NCBI GenBank assembly: GCA_904374385.1
Contig: CAJFGA010000005.1
Location: 1 to 61,784 of the forward strand
Direction: 5' to 3'
Source: an uncultured Clostridia bacterium
Lineage (GTDB): Bacteria > Bacillota > Clostridia > Christensenellales > Borkfalkiaceae
Length of the DNA: 61,784 nt
The translations under genes were made by a program, and so were the position numbers. This document shows positions 8,015 through 16,175 of this stretch, in pieces. Below the pieces are notes generated by a model. The model was not told the origin of the DNA and ran no database searches. It saw only the letters and a list, made by a program, of their open reading frames with translations. Position 1 is the stretch's first letter, and the number at the start of each line of letters is the position of its first letter.

Positions 8015-8073
8015 CGCCGCCTGCATGCTGACGCAAGCGCGGCTTGCGCGCCGACGGAGGCATGCAGGCGGCG
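8015..8073. repeat. Nested inverted repeat
   Basis: The arms CGCCGCCTGCATG (8015-8027) and CATGCAGGCGGCG (8061-8073) are perfect 13-bp complements. The loop holds a second hairpin, GCAAGC-gcg-GCTTGC. The AAGCGCGGCTTGC core also occurs at 2448-2460 and, inverted, near 23588, so it is probably part of the local repeat family. Confidence 0.75.
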
Positions 8074-8163
8074 ATTCAAAACAAAAATCCTTCGGCATAG
8101 CCGGCAGATATATTTTGACAAAAAATGAAAGTAAAAAAATTTTAAAAAAATACCTTCCTATCG

Positions 8164-8192
8164 TTGACATTCTCATTTTTATCTAGTATAAT
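8164..8192 (+). promoter_or_regulatory. Consensus sigma-A promoter of the ABC exporter leader
   Basis: Perfect TTGACA (8164-8169), 17-base spacer, perfect TATAAT (8187-8192). Transcription should start near 8199, leaving a leader of about 184 bases before the first ABC gene. Confidence 0.85.
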
Positions 8193-8198
8193 CTCGTC

Positions 8199-8330
8199 TG
8201 TTCGACATCGAGGATCGAACAAAAACGACAAAAATAATGTGTTTATCGGAGAACTTGCGGCCGCAGCCGCAACGGTTGATAAGATACGGGTGCGCCCGAT
8301 TGTGTAAAAGCGATCGGGCGCACCCTTTTT
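8199..8330 (+). ncRNA. Structured leader RNA (or short sRNA) ending in a strong terminator
   Basis: From the predicted start the RNA can form hairpin 1 (TGTTCGA 8199-8205 with TCGAACA 8215-8221). An A-rich linker follows, then a bulged hairpin 2: TTATC/GATAA, a GGAG bulge, AAC/GTT with a CG bulge, and TTGCGGC/GCCGCAA (8243-8282). Next comes a 13-bp terminator stem (GGGTGCGCCCGAT 8288-8300 with its complement 8313-8325) and five T. The ABC gene starts 52 bases later. This layout fits a premature-termination switch for the exporter, or a separate small RNA. I do not recognise it as a known riboswitch class and could not find a clear antiterminator. Confidence 0.6.
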
Positions 8331-8382
8331 CTGTCCTCCGAAAAACTTTTTTTATAAAATTATTTTAAAATAAGGAGTATGT

Positions 8383-10122
8383 ATGAGACTGATTTTACGT
8401 TTCTTGAAACCGCATTGGAAGCTCTGCACCCTCACGATCTTCCTGCTCATCGTAGACGTAGCGGGCGCCCTGATCATCCCGACGCTCGCGTCGCAAATGC
8501 TGCGTGAAGGCGAAGCGGGCGTGGCAATGCAGACTCTGATCTATACAGCGATCACTATGGCGGTCGCGGCGATCATATCGGGCGCCGCGGGGATCCTCAG
8601 CGGGTACACCTGCGCCGCCCTGGTGGCGCGCGTCGCCAAAGACATGCGCGATGCGCTCTACCGGAAGTCGCTCGACCTCGCCGTCGCAGACTTTAAAACT
8701 TTCAGCGTGGCTTCCATGACGACGCGCACGGTATCTGACGTCACCAATATTCAATTCGCGCTGATGAGCAGTCTGCAGATGGTGCTGCCCGTCCCTATCG
8801 TGTTTGTCATTTCCCTCATATTGGCTTTCTTGCAGGACTGGATGATGGGGCTCATCCTTTTGGCGGTACTGTTCATCATCACCGTCATTGCACTGATGAT
8901 CATGCGCAGCGCTTCCCCCCTGTTCCGCAAGCTGCAAAATCTGCTCGATAAGATGAGCACCGTCCTTCTCGAAAATATCACGGGTGTGCGCGTCGTGCGC
9001 GCTTTCAATAAAGAGCAGGATGAAAAAGGACGGATGGACGGAGCTTTTTACGACTACGCGTACACTTCCATCAAAGCCAACCGCATGTTCGCCAGCTTAG
9101 ACGGGCTGTCCTTTTTTGCGGTCAACCTGTTCGTCATATTGGTCTATTCATTCAGCGGCTTCCGCGTAACGGCGGGCGCGTTCGCCGTCGCCGACATCAC
9201 GGCGCTCGTAGAGTACGCCCTGCTCGCGCTCTTCTATCTGATGATGGCTCAGATGGTCATCCTGACCCTGCCGCGCGCCTTTGAATGCGCGGAACGCGTG
9301 CGCACCGTGCTCGATTTTTCGCCGACCATACAAGATCATACGGAAAAGGACGTTTGGTTCCCCGCCTCTCCCGAAAACGTCGTGACCTTTCAAAATGTCG
9401 CTTTCCGCTTTGCCGATTCCTCGCTGTATACCCTCAAAAATCTGAACTTCAGCTGCCGGCGCGGCACGACGACGGCGATCATCGGCGGCACGGGCAGCGG
9501 CAAATCGACGGTCGCTTCCCTCATTTTGCGCTTCAACGACGTAACGGAAGGAGAACTCTTGCTGGACGGCATCGATATCCGTAAAATGCCGCAAAAACAG
9601 CTGCGCGATCATATCGCCTATGTACAGCAGCGCGCCTGGCTGTTTGCGGGCACGATCGCGGAGAATCTCCGTTACAGCAATCCGAACGCAACGGACGAGG
9701 AACTTTGGCATGCCCTGAAAGTGGCGCAGGCGGAGGATTTCGTGCGTTCCCTGCCCGACGGGCTGAACTCTTATGTGGCGCAGGGCGGCACCAATTTCTC
9801 GGGCGGCCAAAAGCAGCGGCTTTCCATCGCTCGCGCCCTCGTCAAAAAACCCGAACTTTATATCTTTGACGACAGCTTTTCCGCACTCGACTTCAAGACG
9901 GACGCAGCGCTGCGCAGGGCGCTCGCCTACGAAACGCAGAACGCCGCCGTGATCATCATTGCCCAGCGCGTGAGCACCATCCTGCACGCGGAACAGATCG
10001 TCGTACTCAACGAGGGCGAACCGGTCGGCATCGGCACCCATCAAGAGCTGCTGCTGACCTGCCCCGTCTATAAAGAAATTTACGAATCACAAACAAAGGA
10101 GGCGCAAGAACAGCATGTCTGA
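8383..10122 (+). CDS. ABC exporter half-transporter, degenerate-site subunit
   Basis: A 579-residue ABC transporter with an N-terminal six-helix exporter domain (residues 1-310) and a C-terminal nucleotide-binding domain. The Walker A is GGTGSGKST near 368 and the signature is SGGQKQR near 475. The Walker B ends FDDSFSALD, where Asp replaces the usual catalytic Glu. That replacement marks the degenerate half of heterodimeric exporters such as LmrCD, BmrCD or TM287/288. The next gene overlaps by 8 bases and has the consensus site, so the two form one transporter. It probably exports drugs, peptides or lipids. Expression passes through the structured leader at 8199-8330. The start has GGAG 8 bases upstream. 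Confidence 0.9.
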   Translation: MRLILRFLKPHWKLCTLTIFLLIVDVAGALIIPTLASQMLREGEAGVAMQTLIYTAITMAVAAIISGAAGILSGYTCAALVARVAKDMRDALYRKSLDLAVADFKTFSVASMTTRTVSDVTNIQFALMSSLQMVLPVPIVFVISLILAFLQDWMMGLILLAVLFIITVIALMIMRSASPLFRKLQNLLDKMSTVLLENITGVRVVRAFNKEQDEKGRMDGAFYDYAYTSIKANRMFASLDGLSFFAVNLFVILVYSFSGFRVTAGAFAVADITALVEYALLALFYLMMAQMVILTLPRAFECAERVRTVLDFSPTIQDHTEKDVWFPASPENVVTFQNVAFRFADSSLYTLKNLNFSCRRGTTTAIIGGTGSGKSTVASLILRFNDVTEGELLLDGIDIRKMPQKQLRDHIAYVQQRAWLFAGTIAENLRYSNPNATDEELWHALKVAQAEDFVRSLPDGLNSYVAQGGTNFSGGQKQRLSIARALVKKPELYIFDDSFSALDFKTDAALRRALAYETQNAAVIIIAQRVSTILHAEQIVVLNEGEPVGIGTHQELLLTCPVYKEIYESQTKEAQEQHV

Positions 10123-11953
10123 TAAACGTAAAAATGCCGTATCCGCACAGAGCGCGGCAAATAAATCTTCACTGCATAAAGACGCGCCCCAACATGCGCG
10201 CCAAACTGCCGCAAGGCTGTTTTCCCAACTCAAGAACCAACGGGCGCGGCTGATCGTCGTCGCCGTTTGCATTGTCATCTATACCGTACTGAATATTTTT
10301 ACGCCCTATTATAGCGCGGGCGTCATCGACGCTTTGCTCGAGGCTATCGACGCCGCCGTAAAAAGCGGCGCCCCCTTCTCTATCCCTTGGTATCCGCTCG
10401 GCAGAGAGATGACCATCCTTTTTTCCATGTATATCCTGCTCGGCATCGTCTACTTTCTGCAATCGCTCTTGATGGCAAGCGTGGCGGAACAGCTCATTCT
10501 TACCCTGCGTAAGCAGATCAGCGCAAAGCTCCATAAACTGCCCCTTCGGTTTTTCGACCAAAACAAACCGGGCGAAATTCTCAGCCGCGTCACGAGCGAC
10601 CTCGACAAGGTTTCCGAAACGCTGCAGACGGGGCTTTTGAAGCTGCTGACCTCGATCGGCACCGTCATCGGCTCGATCGTGTTCATGTTCTGCCTCAATT
10701 GGATCCTCGCCCTCATCTTCCTCGCCTTTTCGATCGTCAGCCTGATCATCACCAACTTCGTCGCAAAGCGGAACCTCCTCTATGCCGCCGAAAGGCAGGA
10801 GGCGATCGCGTTGCTGACGGGCATCGCGGAAGAATATTACACGGGGCGCGACGTCATCAAGGCGTATAACCATGAAGCGGAGAACGTGGATACCGTATCC
10901 TCCTATACCGAATCCGTCCGCGTCGCGGCGCAAAAAACGGACTTTTTGACCAACGCGGTCAATCCCCTCATACGCTTTTTGTCCCGCCTTTCCCAAGCGG
11001 TCATCCTGTTGATCGCCTGCGGATGGATGCTCACAGGCGCCATGTCGCTCGGCATTGCGCAGGCGTTCTTCCAATACATCACGCTCGCCGCCGAGCCGCT
11101 CACCGAAACGTCGTATATGATCAACTCCCTGCAGTCGGCGCTTGCGTCTGCGGAACGCACTTTCGAATTTTTGGACGAGGAAGAAGAGATCCCCGATACG
11201 GCGCATCCCGTCGTTTTGGAGCGCGCCCACGGCGAAATTTCTTTCGAACATGTCAGTTTCGGCTACTTCCCCGACAAGATCCTCATGAAGGATATCAGTT
11301 TCACGGCGCACCCCGGGCAAAAAATCGCCGTCGTCGGTTCGACCGGCGCGGGCAAAACCACACTGATCAACCTATTGATGCGCTTTTACGAGGTCAACAG
11401 CGGACGTATCACCATCGACGGCGTTCCCACGACCGAACTGACGCGAAGCGGGCTTCGGCATAATTTCGGTATGGTATTGCAGGATACCTGGCTGTTCGGC
11501 GGCACCATTGCAGAGAACATCGCCTACGGCAAGCCGAACGCCACGCGCGAAGAGATCGTGCGCGCCGCACAGATGGCGAAAGTCGACTATTTTATCCGCA
11601 CGATGCCGCAGGGCTACGACACGGTGCTTGACAACGACGCAGGCAACCTTTCCGTCGGGCAGCGCCAGCTTCTCACCATCGCGCGCGTATTCCTGTGCAA
11701 TCCGCCCATTCTGATCTTGGACGAGGCGACTTCCTCTGTCGATACCCGCACGGAGGCGGAGATCGGCAAAGCAATGCAGGAATTGATGAGCGGCAGGACC
11801 AGTTTCGTCATCGCGCACCGCCTTTCGACCATACGCGACGCGAACTGCATCCTGTTCATGGAAAACGGCAACATCATCGAACAGGGCACGCACCGCGAAC
11901 TGCTCGCAAAGGGCGGGGCGTATGCGGCGCTCTATAACAGCCAGTTTGCTTGA
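10115..11953 (+). CDS. ABC exporter half-transporter, consensus-site subunit
   Basis: A 612-residue partner of the preceding gene. It has an N-terminal hydrophilic extension of about 40 residues (rich in Ala, Ser, Lys and His), six transmembrane helices (about 45-330) and a nucleotide-binding domain. The latter shows Walker A GSTGAGKTT near 408, signature SVGQRQL near 512 and Walker B LDEATSSVD near 534 with the catalytic Glu intact. Translational coupling is likely because the start lies inside the end of the upstream gene. This subunit should carry the active ATP site. A terminator-like hairpin follows. Confidence 0.9.
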   Translation: MSDKRKNAVSAQSAANKSSLHKDAPQHARQTAARLFSQLKNQRARLIVVAVCIVIYTVLNIFTPYYSAGVIDALLEAIDAAVKSGAPFSIPWYPLGREMTILFSMYILLGIVYFLQSLLMASVAEQLILTLRKQISAKLHKLPLRFFDQNKPGEILSRVTSDLDKVSETLQTGLLKLLTSIGTVIGSIVFMFCLNWILALIFLAFSIVSLIITNFVAKRNLLYAAERQEAIALLTGIAEEYYTGRDVIKAYNHEAENVDTVSSYTESVRVAAQKTDFLTNAVNPLIRFLSRLSQAVILLIACGWMLTGAMSLGIAQAFFQYITLAAEPLTETSYMINSLQSALASAERTFEFLDEEEEIPDTAHPVVLERAHGEISFEHVSFGYFPDKILMKDISFTAHPGQKIAVVGSTGAGKTTLINLLMRFYEVNSGRITIDGVPTTELTRSGLRHNFGMVLQDTWLFGGTIAENIAYGKPNATREEIVRAAQMAKVDYFIRTMPQGYDTVLDNDAGNLSVGQRQLLTIARVFLCNPPILILDEATSSVDTRTEAEIGKAMQELMSGRTSFVIAHRLSTIRDANCILFMENGNIIEQGTHRELLAKGGAYAALYNSQFA

Positions 11954-11980
11954 TCACACTCTAAGTATCATCCCATAGCG

Positions 11981-12010
11981 AGCGCCGCGGAGCTTTGCTC
12001 CGCGGCGCTT
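11981..12010. terminator. Hairpin between convergent ABC and ilvN genes
   Basis: AGCGCCGCGGAGC pairs with GCTCCGCGGCGCT around a TTT loop. The T tract is weak. It could end transcription from both sides. Confidence 0.6.
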
Positions 12011-12038
12011 CCTCTCTGCCTGTCCCGATATCGTCCGC

Positions 12039-12551
12039 CTATCTCTCGCTCTTGCTGACCGACTCGATGGCGACCGACCCGCCCCGCACCGTTTCCATGC
12101 GGGAAGCATAGTATTTTTTATAATAGCGGATGATGTCGTCGTTTTCCGATTCCGTCTTGACGCTCTCTAAAATGACGCTCGCCTTATCGTAATCGGAAAC
12201 GAGAATGCCGAATACCGCCGCCGACCGGAACACTTCCTCCATCTCATCCCTTTTCAGGGAATGCAGTTTGATGAACAAAATTTCCTTCTTGTGGATGGGA
12301 AGATCGGTAAAATCCAGCACCTTGATGACCTCTACGCTCCGGTTAAGCTGTTTTTTGATCTGCTCGAAGGTCTTATCGTCCCCCATCAGGCTGATGGTCA
12401 TGCGCGATACGGTGGGATCCTCCGTCTCGCCCACGGTCAGGCTCTTCAGATTGTATGACTTCCCCGAAAACAAGCCGGAAATTTTGGCAAGCACGCCCAC
12501 GTCGTTTTCCACATACAGCGAGATCCAGCGCTTTTTCATGGCCTGTTGCAT
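12039..12551 (-). CDS. ilvN: Acetolactate synthase small (regulatory) subunit
   Basis: A 170-residue protein with an N-terminal ACT domain (residues 8-80: WISLYVENDVGVLAKISGLF) and the usual C-terminal domain of IlvN/IlvH. It binds valine and both activates and feedback-inhibits the large subunit in branched-chain amino acid synthesis. Length and both domains are normal. The start MQQAMKKRW is preceded by GGAGGG 8 bases upstream. The ilvB frame now overlaps its first 16 bases because of a small duplication in ilvB. Confidence 0.92.
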   Translation of the reverse strand: MQQAMKKRWISLYVENDVGVLAKISGLFSGKSYNLKSLTVGETEDPTVSRMTISLMGDDKTFEQIKKQLNRSVEVIKVLDFTDLPIHKKEILFIKLHSLKRDEMEEVFRSAAVFGILVSDYDKASVILESVKTESENDDIIRYYKKYYASRMETVRGGSVAIESVSKSER

Positions 12552-14311
12552 CTTATTTGCCCTCCTTTTTGAATTCCGTGACCATTTCCCGTGACCATTT
12601 CCGAAAGGGCGTTGCCGCCCGGCACCATGGGGAGTACATTGCTCTCCCTATCGATGATAAACTCGATGACGGTGGGCGCATTCCCGCATTTTTCCGCCCT
12701 GTCGAATGCGGCGGCGATCTCCTCCCGGTCCGTAACGCGGATTCCCTCGATGCCGTAACTTTCCGCCAGCTTGACAAAATCCGGTATATACGGCGGACAG
12801 GAAGCGTTCGGGGCGGAACACCACGCCCCGCAGCTCTTTCTCTTGCGCAGGCAGGTGCATGAATATCTGCCGCCGTAAAACATTTCCTGCCATTGACGCA
12901 CATTGCCCAAATAACTGTTATTGAGGATGCACACGATGAGCGGGATCTCCTGGCAGACCGCCGTCGCCAATTCCTGTATATTCATTTGAATGCCGCCGTC
13001 GCCCGAAATGCACACGACGGGCATATCGGGGCAGCCGAGTTTGGCGCCGATGGCGGCGGGCAGCCCGAATCCCATCGTACCGAGCCCGCCCGAGGTGAGC
13101 ACTTTGCTCTTTCCCTTCAATTCCAAAAACTGCGTCGTCCACATCTGGTTCTGCCCCACGTCCGTCGTGACGATCACGTCGCGATAGCGGCGGTTGATCT
13201 CATCGATCACATCTTTCGGGGTAAGCGCGTCTCCGCCGTCCTGTACTATGGGCTTTTCCTTTTTGAGCGCGTTGAGTTTCCCGATCCACCCCGCCGTATC
13301 GTATTTTTGGGGCGGTACGATTTCGGCAAGTTTGACGAGCGCTTCCCGCGCATCCGCCACGATGGGCACATCCACGACGATGTTGCGGGAAATGGAAGAT
13401 GCGTCGATATCGATATGCACGATCTTCGCATTTTTGGCAAACTCCTCGATCTTGCCCGTGATGCGGTCGTTGAAGCGCGTCCCCACCGAAAAGAGCAGAT
13501 CGCACTCAGAAACGGCGGTATTCGCCGCCGCACAGCCGTGCATGCCCATATTGCCGAGATACAGCGGATGATCGGTCGGGATCGCCCCTTTGCCCATGAT
13601 CGTCGTGACGACGGGCACCTGCACCTTTTCGAGCACCGCGGCGAGCGCTTCGCCGCCGCGCGCGATATTCACCCCGCCGCCGATCATAAAGAGCGGCCTC
13701 TTCGCCGCCGCGAGCATTTCCGCCGCCTTTTTCAGCTGCCCCATATGCACCCCCGCCGACGGCTTATAGCTGCGCATGCTCACTTCCTGCGGGTATTCGT
13801 CCGAGCCGAGCGCATTCTGAATATCTTTGGGAAAATCTACCACGACCGGTCCCGGCTTGCCCGTGCGCGCGATATAAAACGCCTCCTTGATGATGCGGCC
13901 GAGATCTTCCCGCCGCCGCACGGTCACGGCATACTTACAGATACTGCGGCAGATCCCGACGATATCCACCTCTTGAAAGGCGTCGTTGCCGATCAAGTGG
14001 GTAGGCACCTGCCCCGTAAAGCATACCAGCGGCACACTGTCGTAATTGGCGGTCGCAATGCCCGTTACGAGGTTGGTCGCCCCCGGCCCGCTGGTCACCA
14101 GACACACGCCCGTTTTGCCCGTGGCGCGGGCATACCCGTCCGCCGCGTGTACCAAGCCCTGCTCATGGCGGGGCAGCACGACGTTAAACGCCGTCTCGCC
14201 GTACAGCGCGTCGAAAATATCGATCGCCATGCCGCCGGGGTAGGCGAACAGAGTGTCCACCCCCTCCTCTTTGAGCGCCTTTACAAACAGCTGCGTTCCT
14301 TTTATTTTCAT
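12536..14311 (-). CDS. ilvB: Acetolactate synthase large subunit with altered C-terminus and Cys-rich insert
   Basis: A 591-residue ThDP-dependent enzyme that condenses pyruvate to acetolactate, or with 2-oxobutyrate to acetohydroxybutyrate. The N-terminal domain shows AYPGGMAIDIFDALY with the catalytic Glu nearby in PRHEQGLVHAADGYAR. A central domain follows, and the C-terminal ThDP domain has GDGGIQMN with a following NN. Two oddities are visible. Near residues 474-494 the loop after RQWQEMFY carries five Cys in the pattern C-x-C-x6-C-x3-C-x6-C. The last 12 or so residues (after SEMVT) come from a frameshift by a 13-bp tandem duplication; without it the protein would end SEMVTEFKKEGK. A T-box leader precedes the gene. 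Confidence 0.92.
   Translation of the reverse strand: MKIKGTQLFVKALKEEGVDTLFAYPGGMAIDIFDALYGETAFNVVLPRHEQGLVHAADGYARATGKTGVCLVTSGPGATNLVTGIATANYDSVPLVCFTGQVPTHLIGNDAFQEVDIVGICRSICKYAVTVRRREDLGRIIKEAFYIARTGKPGPVVVDFPKDIQNALGSDEYPQEVSMRSYKPSAGVHMGQLKKAAEMLAAAKRPLFMIGGGVNIARGGEALAAVLEKVQVPVVTTIMGKGAIPTDHPLYLGNMGMHGCAAANTAVSECDLLFSVGTRFNDRITGKIEEFAKNAKIVHIDIDASSISRNIVVDVPIVADAREALVKLAEIVPPQKYDTAGWIGKLNALKKEKPIVQDGGDALTPKDVIDEINRRYRDVIVTTDVGQNQMWTTQFLELKGKSKVLTSGGLGTMGFGLPAAIGAKLGCPDMPVVCISGDGGIQMNIQELATAVCQEIPLIVCILNNSYLGNVRQWQEMFYGGRYSCTCLRKRKSCGAWCSAPNASCPPYIPDFVKLAESYGIEGIRVTDREEIAAAFDRAEKCGNAPTVIEFIIDRESNVLPMVPGGNALSEMVTGNGHGIQKGGQIRCNRP
12577..12602. repeat. 13-bp tandem duplication in the 3' end of ilvB
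   Basis: The unit CGTGACCATTTCC (plus strand) occurs twice with no gap, at 12577-12589 and 12590-12602. Since 13 is not a multiple of three it shifts the ilvB frame. The ancestral stop codon remains visible at 12553-12555. Confidence 0.92.
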
Positions 14312-14496
14312 ATTTGCTTACCTCCCGATCGTTTCCGCACCGCGCGCGGCGGAGGATCCGATGTCCCCGCGCGCCGTGCGCGATCGGTTTTTCTCTTTTT
14401 CCTTTTTTTAAATCTCATTCCTCTCCGCGCAAAGTCTTGGCGCCATCCGTCCCGCAGGAAGTGCTCGCCATCCGGCGCTTTCCCGCCCCTGCGGCA

Positions 14497-14797
14497 GTAA
14501 AACAAAACCGCCCTGAACAGCTTTCAGCTGCTCAGGGCGGCGAATAAACCGTGTTACCACCTGAATTCGGAAAAACTTCCGCGCTCTGCCCGATGCGGAC
14601 GCACATATTCCGCGCGTCGATATCGGTTCCCTCGTAACGGCGGGAAAAAGCCGTCGAAGCCTACTCGGATATCCTTTGGGTCCGCCGCTCGGGGGCTACC
14701 TTCCGCCGCGCCTTCCGCGAGAGCTTACACCGGCCGCTCCCTCTCTTTGCCGAATTGCGCGGGTACTCCTCCCCGTCTCTGCGTTTATATCTGAATT
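14497..14797 (-). promoter_or_regulatory. T-box leader controlling ilvB-ilvN, predicted valine specifier
   Basis: Reading the reverse strand, Stem I begins after the promoter and includes the AGTA motif in GGAGGAGTACCC. It ends with GAA-g-GTA-g-CCCCCGAG, the usual specifier-loop context, which places the specifier codon GTA (Val) at 14697-14699. The T-box core TTCAGGTGGTAACACGG lies at about 14548-14563. The terminator GCCGCCCTGAGCAGC/GCTGTTCAGGGCGG plus TTTTGTTTT lies at 14502-14541. Uncharged tRNA-Val would be expected to promote readthrough into ilvBN. The amino acid is inferred by aligning the specifier loop by eye. Confidence 0.85.
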
Positions 14798-14803
14798 GCT
14801 GTT

Positions 14804-14832
14804 ATCATACCATACATTCCGCCCTTTGTCAA
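14804..14832 (-). promoter_or_regulatory. Promoter of the T-box/ilvBN transcript
   Basis: Reverse strand: TTGACA (14827-14832), 17-base spacer, TATGAT (14804-14809). It is back-to-back with the GntR promoter. Confidence 0.75.
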
Positions 14833-14861
14833 CTTTTTTTTAAAAATTTTCTGCCAATCCC

Positions 14862-14931
14862 TTGACACATCCTTTTTCGCGCGCTATACTTAATACAATT
14901 AATACAGATTATACACTTAATACAGGTATTG
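14862..14931 (+). promoter_or_regulatory. Promoter and candidate operator of the GntR/ABC operon
   Basis: TTGACA (14862-14867), 17-base spacer, TATACT (14885-14890). Immediately downstream, TTAATACA-type octamers recur at about 14890, 14898 and 14918. They are candidate sites for autoregulation by the GntR protein. Confidence 0.65.
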
Positions 14932-14935
14932 TCCG

Positions 14936-15313
14936 ATGTTGATCCGATTAAAGGGAAAAAAGAATATTTACGAAGAGATCGTAGAAGACTATACCCGCTA
15001 TATCCGCACGGGCGTCCTCGCGGAGGGAGAAAAGCTCCCCTCCTGCCGCGCCTTGGCGAGCGAATTGGGCATTAATCCCAATACGGTCGAGCGGGCATAT
15101 GCCGAACTGGAACGGCAGGGATTGGTGCGCACCATCCCCAAAAAGGGGGCGTTTGTCGCGCTGTCGGGCGACGGGCGGGCCGCGCTGCGCGAGGAAGCGG
15201 CACGCCAGCTGCGCGCCTGGAAAACGGCGGGGCTGCAGCGAGAAGAACTGGCCGCTTTGGCGGACAAAATATATAGCGAAAAGACGGAGGAAAGCAATGA
15301 TCGAACTCAATAA
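14936..15313 (+). CDS. GntR-family regulator, YtrA subfamily
   Basis: A 125-residue protein with the N-terminal winged helix typical of GntR (IYEEIVEDYTRYIRTG, then GEKLPSCRALASELGINPNTVERAYAELE, residues 10-65). It has only a short C-terminal helix pair, the size of the YtrA subfamily. Such regulators usually repress adjacent ABC-2 transporter operons involved in envelope or antibiotic stress. It is first in an operon with an ABC ATPase (17-base overlap) and a permease. The ribosome binding site is weak, and repeated TTAATACA motifs lie between promoter and start. Confidence 0.85.
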   Translation: MLIRLKGKKNIYEEIVEDYTRYIRTGVLAEGEKLPSCRALASELGINPNTVERAYAELERQGLVRTIPKKGAFVALSGDGRAALREEAARQLRAWKTAGLQREELAALADKIYSEKTEESNDRTQ

Positions 15314-16175
15314 TTTACAAAAATCCTTCGAAGAAAAGCGGGTGTTGGACGGGATCGGGCTCACCATCCCGAACGGCAGTATTTTCGGCTTGGTCGGCAT
15401 CAACGGCGCGGGCAAATCGACGCTGCTGCGCCTCATGTCCGGCGTACTGCGCGCGGACGGCGGCAGCATCCTCTTCGACGGCGAGGAGATCTTTGAAAAC
15501 GAACAAAAGAAGCGCGAACTGTTTTTCCTGCCCGACGATCCCTTCTATACGACGGGCACGACGGCGGAAAAGCTCATCGATCTGTACAGCACTTTTTATA
15601 ATTTTGATCAGAACGTATTCGCGGAATTCGAACAAAAATTCAGCATACGCCGCAAAGTGCCCATCCGCAATTTTTCCAAGGGAATGAAGCGGCAGCTGTT
15701 CATCGCCATCGCGCTCGCCTGCAAGCCCCGCTATCTGCTGTTAGACGAGGCGTTTGACGGACTGGATCCCCTCGCGCGCTTAGAATTCAAGCGGGGCCTG
15801 ATCGACCTCAATGAAGAGATGAACTGCACTGCGATCATCTCCAGCCATTCCCTGCGGGAATTGGAAGACATCTGCAGCGGTTTTGCCCTGTTAGACGGCG
15901 GCAAAGTCGCCGATGCGGGCGATCTTCAGGGGGCGCTCGAAAGGGTCTGCAAATTCCAAGTTGCCCTTCCTCATGAGGCCAGACGGGAAGATTTCCCCTT
16001 CGATTGTCTCTCTTTCGAGGCGACGGGAAAAGTGGCAAAGCTGATCGTCCGCGGCGACAGGGAAGAGATCGTCAAAAAACTCGAAGCGCTTTCTCCCCTG
16101 TTTATCGAAGAGATCCCCGTGGATTTCGAAGAATTGTTCCTGTGCGAAGTCAAGGCGAGGGGGTATCTGCAATGA
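15297..16175 (+). CDS. ABC transporter ATP-binding protein (YtrB-like)
   Basis: A 292-residue ATPase with Walker A GINGAGKST near 34-42 and signature FSKGMKRQLF near 130. The Walker B is LLLDEAFDGLDP near 148 with the catalytic Glu, and the switch His follows as SSHS. The C-terminal 80 residues form the extra domain seen in ABC-2 type ATPases. The start ATG overlaps the end of the GntR gene and GGAGG lies 6 bases before it. It energises the permease encoded next, with an ATGA overlap. Confidence 0.88.
   Translation: MIELNNLQKSFEEKRVLDGIGLTIPNGSIFGLVGINGAGKSTLLRLMSGVLRADGGSILFDGEEIFENEQKKRELFFLPDDPFYTTGTTAEKLIDLYSTFYNFDQNVFAEFEQKFSIRRKVPIRNFSKGMKRQLFIAIALACKPRYLLLDEAFDGLDPLARLEFKRGLIDLNEEMNCTAIISSHSLRELEDICSGFALLDGGKVADAGDLQGALERVCKFQVALPHEARREDFPFDCLSFEATGKVAKLIVRGDREEIVKKLEALSPLFIEEIPVDFEELFLCEVKARGYLQ

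Noticed and set aside
8237..8370. Leader peptide within the ABC exporter leader
   Set aside because: An ATG at 8237 opens a frame through the terminator, but it has no ribosome binding site and no run of regulatory codons.
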